Of a stretch of DNA of 27,902 nucleotides, positions 10,700-19,849 are shown in pieces. Location: assembly GCA_015179025.1 (NCBI GenBank), contig WHUX01000433.1, forward strand, positions 1 through 27,902, read 5' to 3'. Numbering within the stretch: position 1 is the first letter of the stretch; every line of letters begins with the position of its first letter. Position numbers and translations under genes: made by a program. The stretch is from Terfezia claveryi (Eukaryota > Ascomycota > Pezizomycetes > Pezizales > Pezizaceae). The notes below the pieces were generated by a model. It had not been told where the DNA came from and did no database searches. It saw only the letters and a list, made by a program, of their open reading frames with translations.

Positions 10700-10931
10700 T
10701 AGATAGTTATATATACATTTTACTGTGGAATAAAGTGTACAAAATGATAGAACTCAAACGAACATCAGGTATTTGAAAAAAATTTTGACAAAAGAAAGAT
10801 GAAAACGGACGTGACAAGATTGCTAACGTACTAGAGGAGGATGAAAACAGGTTACAGTTGGCAACGTATATAATACAAAATGACTGCAATGCTTGGTGGT
10901 GCATTATAACATACAATACTTTTTGCTAATG
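10700..10931 (+). repeat. 3' tail of Plavaka relic 1, repeated at 12390-12740
   Basis: AT-rich non-coding tail after the transposase stop. It shares with the downstream copy the ordered landmarks GAATGA, GAAAACGGACGTGACAAGAT / GAAAACAGACGCAGCAAAGT, TTGGCAAYG, ATGCTTGGTGG and TTTTTGCTAAT. Collinear conservation of non-coding sequence marks this as a true transposon terminus. Confidence 0.75.
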
Positions 10932-11131
10932 TAAAAAGAATATTATTAAATAAGATAGAAATTGAGACAAATTCAATATGTATTGGACAGTTTGTGAGGG
11001 TCAACGGCCTCTAATTAGTTAGAGCATGGAACTAAGCCAGAGCAAAGGAGGGTGTTGTACCAACCAGACTAGTAGCTAGTGTGATGCATAGGTATGTATC
11101 TGTCCATAACAGGGGTAACTAGTGGGCATCG
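10932..11131. other. Spacer with the GTGTTGTACCAACCAG motif
   Basis: Mostly unremarkable AT-rich sequence. At about 11053-11068 it carries GTGTTGTACCAACCAG, which recurs with one change (GTGTTGTGCCAACCAG) at about 19308-19323. In both places a decayed ORF follows, suggesting the start of a shared element. No paired end was found. Confidence 0.4.
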
Positions 11132-11308
11132 AAGCGAGCCGAAAAGGAACCCTGAGTGGTCGATTGGCCCCTACTCTCTTGCCTATTAGTGTCTCTAATG
11201 TAGTCGATAGTGGCGGCCTGAAGCGAGCCGAAAAGGAACCCTGAGCAGTCGATTGGCCCCTACTCTCCAGCCCCTAGTGTCTCTAACATAGTCGATAGTG
11301 GCGGCCTG
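11132..11308 (+). repeat. 89-bp direct tandem duplication (two copies)
   Basis: Units 11132-11220 and 11221-11308 both begin AAGCGAGCCGAAAAGGAACC and end GATAGTGGCGGCCTG, with only a few substitutions and one 1-bp deletion. GGTCGATTGGCCCC inside superficially resembles a pol III B box but does not fit the consensus. Fewer differences than in the neighbouring relics suggest a recent duplication. Confidence 0.93.
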
Positions 11309-11336
11309 AGAAAGTAGATAAAACCATGTCTGCACC

Positions 11337-12169
11337 ATGGTAACAGCAATTATTCTCATCCACCTTCCTCCTCCATACTACCAGAAAACAAGTACCATAA
11401 ATACCAATCTCGAATCAAGCGGACAAATACAAGAGACAAGCATAGCCTCAAAGTATGAACTTTTCATATTTAGTTACTTGCCCAATATCATAGTTTGGCA
11501 GTTATCCAGCGTAATCTTGGTATGTGCAATTCTGGGCTTAATGGGCATGCCCAATTGACCTGTTGCACTGGATAGATTTTGATTGTATTTTCATTACTCC
11601 TTAGGGAACTGTGCTTTTGGAAGCCACAGGCAGCTTCACGGCTGTGGTGGTTGAAAATAGTAAAACCTTTAGAGACAGAAAAAGGCACTATAGCGAAAAT
11701 AATCGGACATTGTTATAAGCTTGCAGCTAATCCTTTGTCTTTTAGGCAGTATCTACGTTGCTTTCCCTACTACCTGAGGCCGATTGCCACCCCTATGCCA
11801 ATAGAAGTGCCTGCTACCCCGAGTGAAGCAACAACTCCAGAGCTTGAGAAAGAGGAAGCACCTAGCAAGGAGGCCGAGAACAAAGAGAATAAGCCCACTC
11901 ATACTCCATTGCAAGATATTCAGATTATTCCTTGAAGGAGTATAGCTTCAGAGAATATAGAAGCTAAACAGCGGAGACTCCACTAGCAATGAAAGGCTCG
12001 GGATCAGAGATGGCGAGAAAGACATAGTGTAGAGTGGGAAAGGCAGAGGGCCCAGATAAAAGGAGAGCATGAAAATCTCGCCTCAATGGAAGGCCTTCTT
12101 TTTGGGCCTGGCTGTTCCAATATCCATATTTCCCATGTTGGCCCAATAACTATAAATTTTAAGAAATAA
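11337..12169 (+). pseudogene. Decayed or intron-containing ORF with P/E-rich middle and basic/Trp region, unknown
   Basis: A first open frame starts at 11337 (MVTAIILIHLPPPYYQKTS) and meets a canonical-looking donor GTATGT at 11520, with a pyrimidine-rich acceptor ending CCTTAG at 11604, an 85-nt candidate intron. A second frame (11579-12169) continues through three stops. It gives a Pro/Glu-rich part (PIEVPATPSEATTPELEKEE, about 11798-11857), a charged Arg/Trp/Glu-rich segment (ARDQRWRERHSVEWERQRAQ, about 11995-12054) likely to form a helix, and the end SNIHISHVGPITINF before TAA 12167. The candidate intron would shift to a different frame, so the gene model is unresolved. An AATAAA lies just after the stop. 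The layout resembles 19358-19846. No known domain is recognised. Confidence 0.35.
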
Positions 12170-12334
12170 TAAATTTATTCATTGATATCTGCACATCCAA
12201 TATCAATGGGCCAGTGAATAGTGTCAATCGACCTGTCAACAGTATCAATTGACTGGTCGACAGAGGAGATGAGGTCAATCGCTGTTGCATAGTAGAACGG
12301 GTCCAATACTACCAACAAAACCAGCCTGAGAAAC

Positions 12335-12740
12335 CTATAAATGGATGCACAATAGCAATAAGCAACCTGAATAAGGGTGAATAGAGCTATAGATTACCAT
12401 TTGTAGAACAAGATGAATGATAGTATACATTAGCCTATTGAATAGAGAGAACAAAATAGAAAACAAGTTACATATAATAAGTCCGACACATGAAAGTACT
12501 TGACAAATGTCAAACGTAATGAGAAGGTAAGTAAACGGTAGCGTACGTTGGTAATGACAACGAGATGGTTTACAAGCAAATTGGATGGCAAAAGGAGAAA
12601 ACAGACGCAGCAAAGTTGCTAATGTAGAAAAGAAGGATGTAAGTAGTTTAGAATTGGCAATGCAGGCAATGACTATAAGACAAAATGACTTTGTAATGCT
12701 TGGTGGCGCGTTATAACGTAAGAAAATTTTTGCTAATATA
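12335..12740 (+). mobile_element. Internally deleted, MITE-like derivative of the Plavaka element
   Basis: 12343-12372 (GGATGCACAATAGCAATAAG, then CAACCTGAAT) matches the 5' end of relic 1 at 7230. Within about 50 bp the sequence switches to GATTACCATTTGTAGAACAA, which matches the end of the transposase ORF and 3' tail of relic 1 from about 10665. It follows that tail to TTTTTGCTAATAT at 12728-12740. The transposase is therefore deleted from its 5' end to its last codons, leaving the two termini. Short derivatives like this are usually mobilised in trans by a full-length relative. Nucleotide similarity is moderate, so both copies are old. Confidence 0.7.
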
Positions 12741-13000
12741 TCTCTATACAATGACTACAAATTCCTAATATGACTATTACTAGGCCAGGCATTGAATAGT
12801 ATGGTACCCGTAGGCAAAAGGGGGCTGAGCGCCATTGATCATGTTGTACCACTTATCTTATTATCCCCCATATCATTATCTTTAGAAAGTCTAAATTGTC
12901 AGCCTTAGCAGTTGGCCTTGGCAACTATGGTTTTCCTGTATATATACCTCCCTTCCCTGCGCATTTTCCCTTCACTCTATATCCAGCACATTATGGGAGC

Positions 13001-13310
13001 ATTAGAGTGAGTATTGGAGTGAGTATTAGAGCGAGTATTGGAGCGAGTAATAGAGCAAGTATTGAAGCGTGTATTAGAGCAAGTATTGGAGTGAGTATTA
13101 GAGCGAGTATTAATGCAAGCATTAGAGCGAGTATTGGAGCGAGTATCAGAGCGAGTATTGGAGCAAGTATCAGAGCAATTGGAGCAGTGATTGCATGCTC
13201 TATATATATATCTATTACTTCTGTGTATATAATTATTTGCGAATACAATGGATATTTCTGATATATGCATATTCAATAACTACAATTGTGGCTATGTACC
13301 TGGCTGTCAT
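13001..13310 (+). repeat. 12-bp minisatellite with conserved 3' flank (copy A)
   Basis: About 15 units of GTATTAGAGCGA and close variants at 13001-13178. They are followed by a non-tandem flank (TCTATATATATATCTATTAC, GAATACAATGGATATTTC, CATATTCAATAACTAC, GTGGCTA). The same flank follows a shorter array at 23744-23885. Because the unit is a multiple of 3 with no stops, open frames reading RASIGASI cross it; they are artefacts. The TA-rich flank resembles the 3' part of an LTR or a small element end, which is an inference. Confidence 0.85.
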
Positions 13311-13576
13311 ATATGCAAGTGGTGAGTGGGTGTATATTGTAGAAGAGAGTGATTGTTGGCTATCCGTTAGCAATGGCAGCAGTAGAACCTATAGCGTTTG
13401 GGATGAGCAGCCCATTCCATATTGTGTCCAAGAGGAGGGAGTATCTACAAAGTGCATGTGTTACATTCCAGGCATATGAGCACCATCCGAGTACCTCCAG
13501 ACGCTCATATGCCAAGCGTTTAGCATCCTGATCTTAAGTTTGTCTCCTATGCGTCCTGTGTGTCCTAGGTGTCTGG

Positions 13577-14173
13577 ATGCATAGGATGCAAATAATATTT
13601 TTGATGATGGGTATGGTGGCTGATGATCCTTATGATCACCATTCAACTGACGGTTCTGTTGGCTCAGTGGCTCACGCGGCTAGTGAGGCTGGATGTCAGG
13701 ATCCTGATGTTTCTTATAGTCCTGGTTTTTCTTCGTCTACTAGTTTAGAATCTAGTTCTAGTTCTTCCGGTAAGAGTGTCACTTTTTCTGATAGGTGTGT
13801 TGAGGTAGACATTGGGGGTGCAGAGGTATTGGTAGAGATGTCTAGGCCTAAGGAAGGTTCTAATAAAGGTAATTCTTTTCTAGAGGAAATGGCTGCAGTG
13901 GAGGCAGTGAGATTTGAGCCTTAGGATTATGACGCTTGGTTGTTTAGACCAATTATTCCTGGGACCTGAGAGGCCGGTTTTTTAATGATGTAGTGGATTT
14001 ACAGGTACAGATATAATGGTAGTTGCCAGGAGTGCAAGATAAGTTATCAATCTTATTTGGATAAGTGTTGTGAATGAGGGTGGGATTGTTTAATATGGGA
14101 TACTACTGCCCGTTAGAGCTCTGCTTAGCTTGCTTCTAAGTCTTTTGTTGATGTACTGAAGTTGAGAGTCTGA
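13577..14173 (+). pseudogene. Decayed ORF, Ser-rich then Cys-containing, unknown
   Basis: An open frame from 13577 (probable true start at the MMGMVADD codons, 13604) runs to TAG 13924. It contains a serine-rich stretch (SSSTSLESSSSSSGKSVTFS, about 13727-13786) followed by VEVDIGGAEVLVEM. The same frame continues past six stops with protein-like sequence (DYDAWLFRPIIPGT, RYRYNGSCQECKISYQSYLD, KCCE, WDCLIWDTT) to TGA 14173. The CxxC plus CC and WDC cysteines could have bound a metal. Most stops are TAG or TGA where Gln, Trp or Arg would fit. No family is recognised. The 5' part alone could be a short gene of 115 codons. Confidence 0.35.
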
Positions 14174-14564
14174 TGTCTCATTTATTGGATTTTTTTGTTG
14201 GCTAGCTTGTTAAATAACGATATCGATTTTATATGTGCACTGGTGTATTAAATTGTATATACTTACATGAGTGAAATAAAGGTATCCAAAGGTTGATTAG
14301 GCCTTGGATTTAAGAGTAAAGATTAGGTAAATAAGTTAAAAAAAATGTAATGAATAGTACTAGATAGTATTTATTCAGTACCGTTTATACAATCTATATC
14401 CACAGGCATGGACATTTGTGTATTTGGTTCTGCTGAGGTAAGACCTCAAAAGGGTAGGGAGATTACTATATAGGACGTTCCCAGAGGGAATAGTAATTAA
14501 CTAGTGTAATCTATTTTATATAATTTATGCTATCTAAGCTATATGATCTTGATCTGATCGGAAT
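14174..14564. other. AT-rich spacer
   Basis: No coding frame or repeat. It holds an AATAAA at about 14276, which could be the poly(A) signal of the decayed upstream ORF. Confidence 0.4.
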
Positions 14565-14642
14565 ATCATTAGCAAAAAAAAATTTGTGTCAGGACGCACG
14601 ACATTTTCATATGTGTCAGGTCGCTTCCCATCATGTAGATAG

Positions 14643-14754
14643 TTGCATCCTGAGCTTCCTGTCAGCCAGTTTGCATCCCGTGCTTCCTGTCAGCCAGTTT
14701 GCGTCCCGTGCTTCCTGTTAGCGAGGTTGCATCTCGTGCTTCCTATTAGCAAGG
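14643..14754 (+). repeat. 28-bp tandem repeat, four copies
   Basis: Units start at 14643, 14671, 14699 and 14727, consensus TTGCATCCCGTGCTTCCTGT followed by CAGCCAGT or TAGCGAGG. The first two units are nearly identical and the last two share the TTAGC-A/G-AGG ending, suggesting pairwise duplication. Confidence 0.93.
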
Positions 14755-15280
14755 CTCCTACTATTCATATATTTATGGCCTCTATATATGTATGAGTTCA
14801 TACATTCGCAGCCTCTGACTATGTATATATTTATACATATTTGGGGAGGCTACAAGTGAATGCACATATATACAGGGCACGAAAACATGAATTCAATACA
14901 TGATAAATCTCATGTTTAAATGTACTACATCCAGCTATTTCCCCCTCCATACTAGATAGTTCCAATAAGTAGAGGAGCTCCATTCGACGCCTTCTATAGA
15001 TCAGGTTCTTAGACAACACTATGCAGGTTCTAAGATAGTACATGGAACAAGTTCTAAGACACATTAAGGGGCTGGGGGATCTCCAAACTAGACTAGCAAA
15101 TCTCCTATTTCCAAAGTGTGGCCGCCTGGGACTTAGAAGTTTTTTCCTATCATTACTTCCTAAGGCCACTGCACGATCATCGGGAGCTTGTTACGACGTT
15201 GATTTCTGGTCTCGTGAATGCGGACATCGAGGTTGATATGGTTGTTGATATTGAAGGCTCAGTAGGCAGCTCTGCACGCG
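14755..15280. other. Unique interior of the inverted-repeat element
   Basis: Between the 28-bp and 24-bp arrays. It has TATATA-rich segments at 14765-14880 and short overlapping frames on both strands (14831-15169 minus, 15042-15236 plus) with no family signature. No gene is supported. Confidence 0.4.
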
Positions 15281-15284
15281 GATA

Positions 15285-16165
15285 TCTAGGCTAGATTCTA
15301 GGCTCATTTACACTGTGATTTCTAAGCTAATTTGCTCGCTCAATTCCAGGCTCATTTGCTCACTCGATTCAGGCTCATTTGCTCGCTCGATTCTAGGCTT
15401 ATTTACTTGCTCATATTCAGGCTGATTTACTCGCTCATATACTGGCTGATTTGCTTGCTCAATTCCAGGCTCGTTTGCTTGCTCGATTCCAGGCTCATTT
15501 ACTCGCTCAATTCCAGGTTTATTTGCTCGCTCATATCCAGGCTGATTTGCTTGCTCGATTTCAGGCTGATTTGCTCGCTAGATCCCAGGCTCATATGCAA
15601 ACTCGATTCAAGGCTTATTTGCTTGCTCTATTCCAGGCTGATTTGCTCGCTAGATTCCAGGCTCATATGCAAACTCGATTTCAGGCTTATTTGCTCGCTC
15701 GATTCCAGGCTGATTTGCTGGCTTGATTCCAGGCTCATTTGCTCGCTCGATTCCAGGATCATTTGCTGGCTTGATTCCAGGCTCATTTGCTCGCTCGATT
15801 CTAGGCTGATTTGCTTGCTCGATTCCTAGCTCATTTGCTGGCTCGATTCCAGGCTCATTTGCTCGCTCAATTCCAAGCTCATTTGCTAGTTGCTCGATTC
15901 CAGGCTCATTTGCTAGGTGATATCCATGCTGATTTGCTAGCTCGATTCCAGGCTCATTTGCACACTGATTTCTAGGTCGATTTGCACGGTGGATTCCAGG
16001 CTGATTTACAAACTGATTTTTAGGTCGATTTGCATGATAGATTCCAGGCTGATTTGCACGCTGATTTGTAGGTCGATTTGCTCGGTGGATTCCGGGCTGA
16101 TTTGCAGGTTGATTTCTAGGTCGATTTGCATGGTGGATACCAGGCTTATTTGCACGGTGATATAG
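15285..16165 (+). repeat. 24-bp minisatellite array
   Basis: About 35 units with consensus GCTCATTTGCTCGCTCGATT plus CCAG, tightly phased from about 15330 to 15900. Variants carry GCTCATATGCAAACTCGATT. From 15960 the units drift (GATTTGCACGGTGGATTCCA and GATTTCTAGGTCGATTTGCA) with looser spacing. Since 24 is a multiple of 3, an 8-residue repeat frame (LICSLDSR, 165 codons) crosses it; this has no independent support as a protein. Confidence 0.95.
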
Positions 16166-16394
16166 TACTGATTTGGGCAGTGATTTTGGTTTTACGAGTA
16201 TTTAGCTAGCTAGTTTTAGAGATATTATCAGAATCAATTACATTTTTGGAAATGCATAGAATGCAGGTATCAAGCACGAACGCAAGGCCGCGCCTATACT
16301 AGCCGACTATTTGCATCAGATGGTGAACTTAAACATAGTGAGATTTTGTATGCGTACAGGAAAAACAATACGTCATGTGCGTATGACATAATAG

Positions 16395-16550
16395 GTGCAT
16401 GTTAGGAAATATGGATTTAAATTAGCTGTGCAGTATAAGTATTATAAGATAAGTATACATCAGGAAATATAAATTAAAATTAGTTGCATAAGGAAAGTAT
16501 TAAAAAATAATTGTGCGTCAGGAAATATTAATTTAAATGATTTGTGTCAA
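16395..16550 (+). repeat. 58-bp degenerate tandem repeat, three copies
   Basis: Units start at about 16395, 16453 and 16511. Each contains a TCAGGAAATAT-like core followed by ATTTAAATTAG-like sequence and a TAAGTATTA-like end; the third is incomplete. AT-rich and non-coding. Confidence 0.8.
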
Positions 16551-16652
16551 GATGGAGCACATGGCTATAGTTGGCTTCTGAATCTCGAGTTTTACAAAAG
16601 AGCTTCATGTGCTTCCGAAGCACCTGACGCAAACTTTTTCTTTGCTAATGAT

Positions 16653-16965
16653 TGGCTTGCTTACTCTATGTACTTGCTTGTCTGTTTCTTGTAGATTCCA
16701 GAGGGAATCTAGTGGCCTATTTATACTCCTCTAAAATCTGATGACTAAGGAAATAAATATTATAAAGGGTGGTGTGCTGTACAAAAGGGGTCATATGGCC
16801 ATAGTAATGAGTCACATGCCTTAAACAATAGGTCATGTGGCTATAATGAGGGTGTCTTCATATGGCAAATGCCATGGAACTTCTCGTAGCAAATTCTGCA
16901 TGCTGTGGACATTTATAAAGCAGTAGGAGGTAGTTGAAGGCTAGTCCTTCAACCGAGAGGCTTAG
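16653..16965. other. Spacer with scattered TCATATGGCCATA-like repeats
   Basis: Three dispersed related segments (about 16790, 16833, 16858) of the form GTCATATGGCCATAGTAATG. A related CACATGGCTATAG lies at 16558, left of this spacer and inside the inverted-repeat element. There is a small palindrome GATTCCAGAGGGAATC at about 16694. It separates the inverted-repeat element from the hAT relic; hAT terminal repeats could not be identified here. Confidence 0.4.
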
Positions 16966-18850
16966 TTATATAACATAGTAGTAATATAGGAAATACAAAA
17001 GTATATAATCAATTATATAAGCAATGAAATAACGTTCTCTATTATATATTTCCTCTGTTATAGCACTTCTCTGCTTAGTTAAAACATTCCCTGCAATAGA
17101 AAAACAATATTCAAAAGGTATACTGGTAGCAGGAATAGGAAGATAATCTCGAGCTATGTAACTAAGGTTAGGAAACTGAGACTTATAAGTACACTACCAT
17201 TCAATTGGATTAACTTGTGGAAGTTTAACCTTTTCCTCCAAAAATATATCCACCTCCGACATCTCTGGAATTGTACTGCTAGCTTATAAAAAACCAAATA
17301 CAACTGTTATAAAGTTATTTTTAAGGTAGTTAGAGCTTTGCACTAGAGGTGGAGTAGAAGGGCGTAAGGATAGAGTAGAAGAAGAATACTGGTTCTAATA
17401 AATACGCTAGATAGCTTCTTCTGCTTCTGTGATCCACTCAGTTCACCATCCAAGGTTCCAAAATGTTTGAACTTTATATCATAAATCCAATATAGTTGAT
17501 ATTACTTGTGCAGAACTAGTTTTGCTATCATATTCATCAAGCTTTTGCCAGCTAGCAGTACAAGCATCATAGAAAATCTATTTCTAATTGTACTCTCACT
17601 CTACTATAGTTTCTAAATGAGTTGCTAATACTGAGAAGTATGGCAGCTGTGCAGATAAGGTAGGATAGCTACTTTCACTCAAATATTCAGTAGCTTTAAT
17701 AAAGATATTGAGAATATTTTTAAGTTTTTGAAGAAGAGACTATTCATTGGCATAAATTTTTAAACTTTGCAAGTGTTCTTCCAATCTAAAGTAGTCAGTA
17801 TTATTTTTAACAATCTCAGATTAGAGTTATATATACTTGTATATAGTATCAATTGCAGGACGCAATTCTAAAATGCATTTAAGCATAGTATATATAGAAT
17901 TCCAATGCACAGGCATATCCAAGATAGGGCATTTAGATGGTATACATGCTGCTTAAGCTTGAGCTTTTAGAGATTCCCAGAGGCGATGTGATAATCGGAT
18001 TTTTACAATGATTTTGCGTGCTTTATAGGATGTACATACCAGTTGAGTTTCTTCTAGTTGATTTCCAAAGTCTTTATCATCTTCATTATTAGCCAGATTT
18101 GCTTTATCCTATACTGGAGTTGTATAAAAGATTTTCAATAGCATCTGTATGGCCAAATTAATAATATGACCCATATATTGAACATGTGCATTATCTTATT
18201 TAAATTCTGACAAATAACCTTCTCTTTCTAGCCTTCGAAACATAGCAGTATTAACAGATTCAGAGTCAGCTGTAATAGTACAAATAGCTTCTGCTACATG
18301 AAATTTTTGTAAACATGTAACAAGAACCCAACCTAAAGCTTATGTAGAATGACTTCTCTCCAAACATTCAAAACCTAATAATAATGACTGAAACTTCCAA
18401 GTAATAGGTTCAATAAAATATGCAGTAATTTCCAAAAATAGTATTTGAGTAGATGAACTCCAGCATCCAAAGTAATACTAACTCTGCCTCCATAAGTAAC
18501 TGTAAACTCATGCAGTATATTCTGAATACAAGGTAATAGCTTAGAATATAAACTTATAATATCACGAGATGCAGTACGTCTGGATATCATAATAGCAGCA
18601 GGATTATAATATTGAAGTAACTCCTAAAAACTGAAATTTTTAACAACAGATAAAGAAGCATTGGTATTAATTAGAAAAGAAGATATATGCTCGTATAACA
18701 CCTTATTATCAAATTGGTTCACTTGTTTTCTTGTACTTGCTATTTTCCCTTGCACTATAATACTGAACGGAGTCTGCTCAGTTGTTGTAGTACCTAAAGA
18801 TTTTACTAGCTATTCCAGTCATTGTATTTCTTCCTCTTAACTGGTTGGGA
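16966..18850 (-). pseudogene. hAT-family transposase, degenerate
   Basis: On the minus strand the conceptual translation follows hAT order. Upstream is a linker segment (QFDNKVLYEHISSFLINTNA). Next comes ISRRTASRDIISLYSKLLPC (about 18593-18530) and the catalytic-core entry RVSITLDA (about 18480). Then HVQYMGHIINLAIQ (about 18185-18145), RLSHRLWESLKAQA (about 17990-17950), DMPVHWNSIYTMLKCI (about 17925-17880) and the region ATEYLSESSYPTLSAQLPYF (about 17695-17640). Last is the C-terminal dimerisation block FPNLSYIARDYLPIPATSIP (about 17185-17125) with EYCFSIAGNVLTKQRSAI, ending at 16966. hAT enzymes are RNase H-fold cut-and-paste transposases. Multiple TAG/TAA stops and frame changes make this inactive. 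The N-terminal BED finger is not evident; 18986-19288 on the same strand has no clear link. Confidence 0.88.
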
Positions 18851-18985
18851 GCAAAGGATGTCGCTGTTACAAATATTATACCTATAAACTAAAAGTAATA
18901 GATTTTGCTTCAATAGTCTACTCCCCCCTCTTGTGCAGTATATATAGTAGATAATATGCTTACTTTCATCTTGTTCCAATATTTT

Positions 18986-19288
18986 CTAAATTAATATTTT
19001 GCGGTTATATACATAACTACTAAATTTCTGTGAGCATATAATTTCGCTAATAGTATGTAAGTCTTGCAGCGTAGCATAGCGCCCTGCCAAAGCCATAATA
19101 TATTCATCTGTGTACGAGCAGCCGATACGGAGATTAAACTTATTATTGGCAACAAAGTTGACAATTTTAGCTGTAGGAGGGAAATGTATAGAAAACAAGC
19201 AGAGAAGGTAGAGAACGAGAATGAGAAGGAGAAGGAATAGATATCTTTGCCAGACTACCTTTAGTTCGCTAGCTACCTTTAGTACCAA
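18986..19288 (-). other. Unassigned 100-codon open frame upstream of the hAT relic
   Basis: Uninterrupted minus-strand frame with a hydrophobic stretch near the start (YLFLLLLILVLYLLCLFSIH). A C-terminal part reads CSYTDEYIMALAGRYATLQD. It could be the 5' region of the hAT relic, a remnant of another ORF, or chance in AT-rich DNA. The Leu-rich segment reflects GAGAAGGAGAA-type repeats on the opposite strand at 19200-19235. Confidence 0.2.
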
Positions 19289-19357
19289 ATAACATTAAGA
19301 TATAAGGGTGTTGTGCCAACCAGCTAATGTACATGCCGAGACACTGGTCACAACCAA

Positions 19358-19846
19358 TTGTATATTATAACACTAGTCACAACACTGGTCGCAACTAATA
19401 AAACATTATGTTTGCAGCCACTGAAAAATTTTCGCCGCACTGACAAAAAGTCTCGAAACTATTTCAAGACTTTTGCTGAAGTGTCTCAGGACTTAGTCTC
19501 GAGACATCTCATCTCGTGCCCAGGCCTATCTATAACTAGTAATAAATTAGAGAACCAAGAAAATATGCCACTCGCAGTCCAATATTGAACCCCTCCCATA
19601 CCTCCGCAGACCCCAATGTATCCCCTAACTCCAGTAGCTCCTCCAAATCTAGCTTCTCCTCAATCTGTAAAGTTAAATCAGAGGCAGTAGATAAGACAAT
19701 GGCTAAGACAACGGCATGCTCATTGCAAACGTCTAAGGAAACGTAGTTAGAGAAGAAGGATAAGGGAGGAAAAGATTGATGATTTGGGGGATGGAAGAGT
19801 TAATATGAAGGTTCATACAGGAAGTGATTCTTTTATTCAGATTTGA
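19358..19846 (+). pseudogene. Decayed small ORF: Pro-rich then strongly basic, unknown
   Basis: One frame of 162 codons from ATG 19358 to TGA 19844-19846 is interrupted by a TGA at 19586 and two TAGs. After a polar N-terminal half (KNFRRTDKKSRNYFKTFAEV) it has a Pro-rich stretch (TPPIPPQTPMYPLTPVAPPN), an Arg-rich segment (IRQWLRQRHAHCKRLRKRS) and ends VNMKVHTGSDSFIQI. The TAGs fall where Trp or Gln would fit. About 35 bp upstream lies GTGTTGTGCCAACCAG, shared with the locus at 11053. Layout and the alternating hydrophobic end resemble 11579-12169, so the two may be decayed members of one family. No domain is recognised. Confidence 0.35.
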
Positions 19847-19849
19847 AAT

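Larger units (their letters stand above)
7225..10931 (+). mobile_element. Plavaka-type DNA transposon relic 1 (whole element estimate)
   Basis: The left limit is set by a segment beginning GGACGCATAGAAGCAATAAG at about 7230, which recurs as GGATGCACAATAGCAATAAG at 12343 in a deletion derivative. The right limit is set by the AT-rich 3' tail ending in TTTTTGCTAATGT at 10919-10931. That tail aligns with 12390-12740. The element encloses the transposase relic at 7382-10699. Terminal inverted repeats and a target-site duplication were not identified with certainty, so the limits are estimates from the shared termini. Confidence 0.6.
14565..16652. mobile_element. 2.1-kb element with about 30-bp terminal inverted repeats, filled with minisatellites
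   Basis: The left end at 14565 reads ATCATTAGCAAA, then an A/T run, then TTTGTGTCAGG. The right end at 16622-16652 is its near-perfect inverse: CCTGACGCAAA, TTTTTC, then TTTGCTAATGAT. About 27 of 30 positions pair, differing by a one-base length change and a C/T difference. The interior has no transposase. It contains a 28-bp x4 array, a small AT-rich stretch, the large 24-bp array and a 58-bp x3 array. The terminal motif resembles the 3' terminus of the Plavaka relics (TTTTTGCTAAT), so it may be a non-autonomous relative. No clear target-site duplication is visible (flanks GAAT and TGGC). Confidence 0.65.

Noticed and set aside
6960..11040. Direct repeats flanking Plavaka relic 1 (about 6965 and 10980), as LTRs
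   Set aside because: GTATYGGAC...GTGAG resemblance is only about 60 percent over 40 bp and does not extend. It could be chance.
11132..11308. tRNA-derived SINE based on GGTCGATTGGCCCC
   Set aside because: It does not fit the B-box consensus at key positions, no A box was found at the right distance, and no cloverleaf was evident.
12896..13261. RASIGASI repeat protein, and antisense SNTRSNT frames
   Set aside because: Both strands are open through a 12-bp repeat. The second copy at 23694 is too short to keep the frame, so coding is not conserved.
13195..13479. Small secreted cysteine-containing protein
   Set aside because: The apparent signal-like hydrophobic start lies in the TA-rich flank shared with the non-coding copy at 23744-23885, so the frame is likely accidental.
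15332..15829. 165-codon frame with LICSLDSR repeats as a repeat protein
   Set aside because: It is produced by a 24-bp unit (multiple of 3). An alternative frame (15451-15726) is also open, and the array drifts out of phase at its end.
16650..19330. Terminal inverted repeats of the hAT element
   Set aside because: No convincing inverted pair with an 8-bp duplication was found around the relic by eye. AGGGTGTTGT at 19306 has no inverted partner on the other side.
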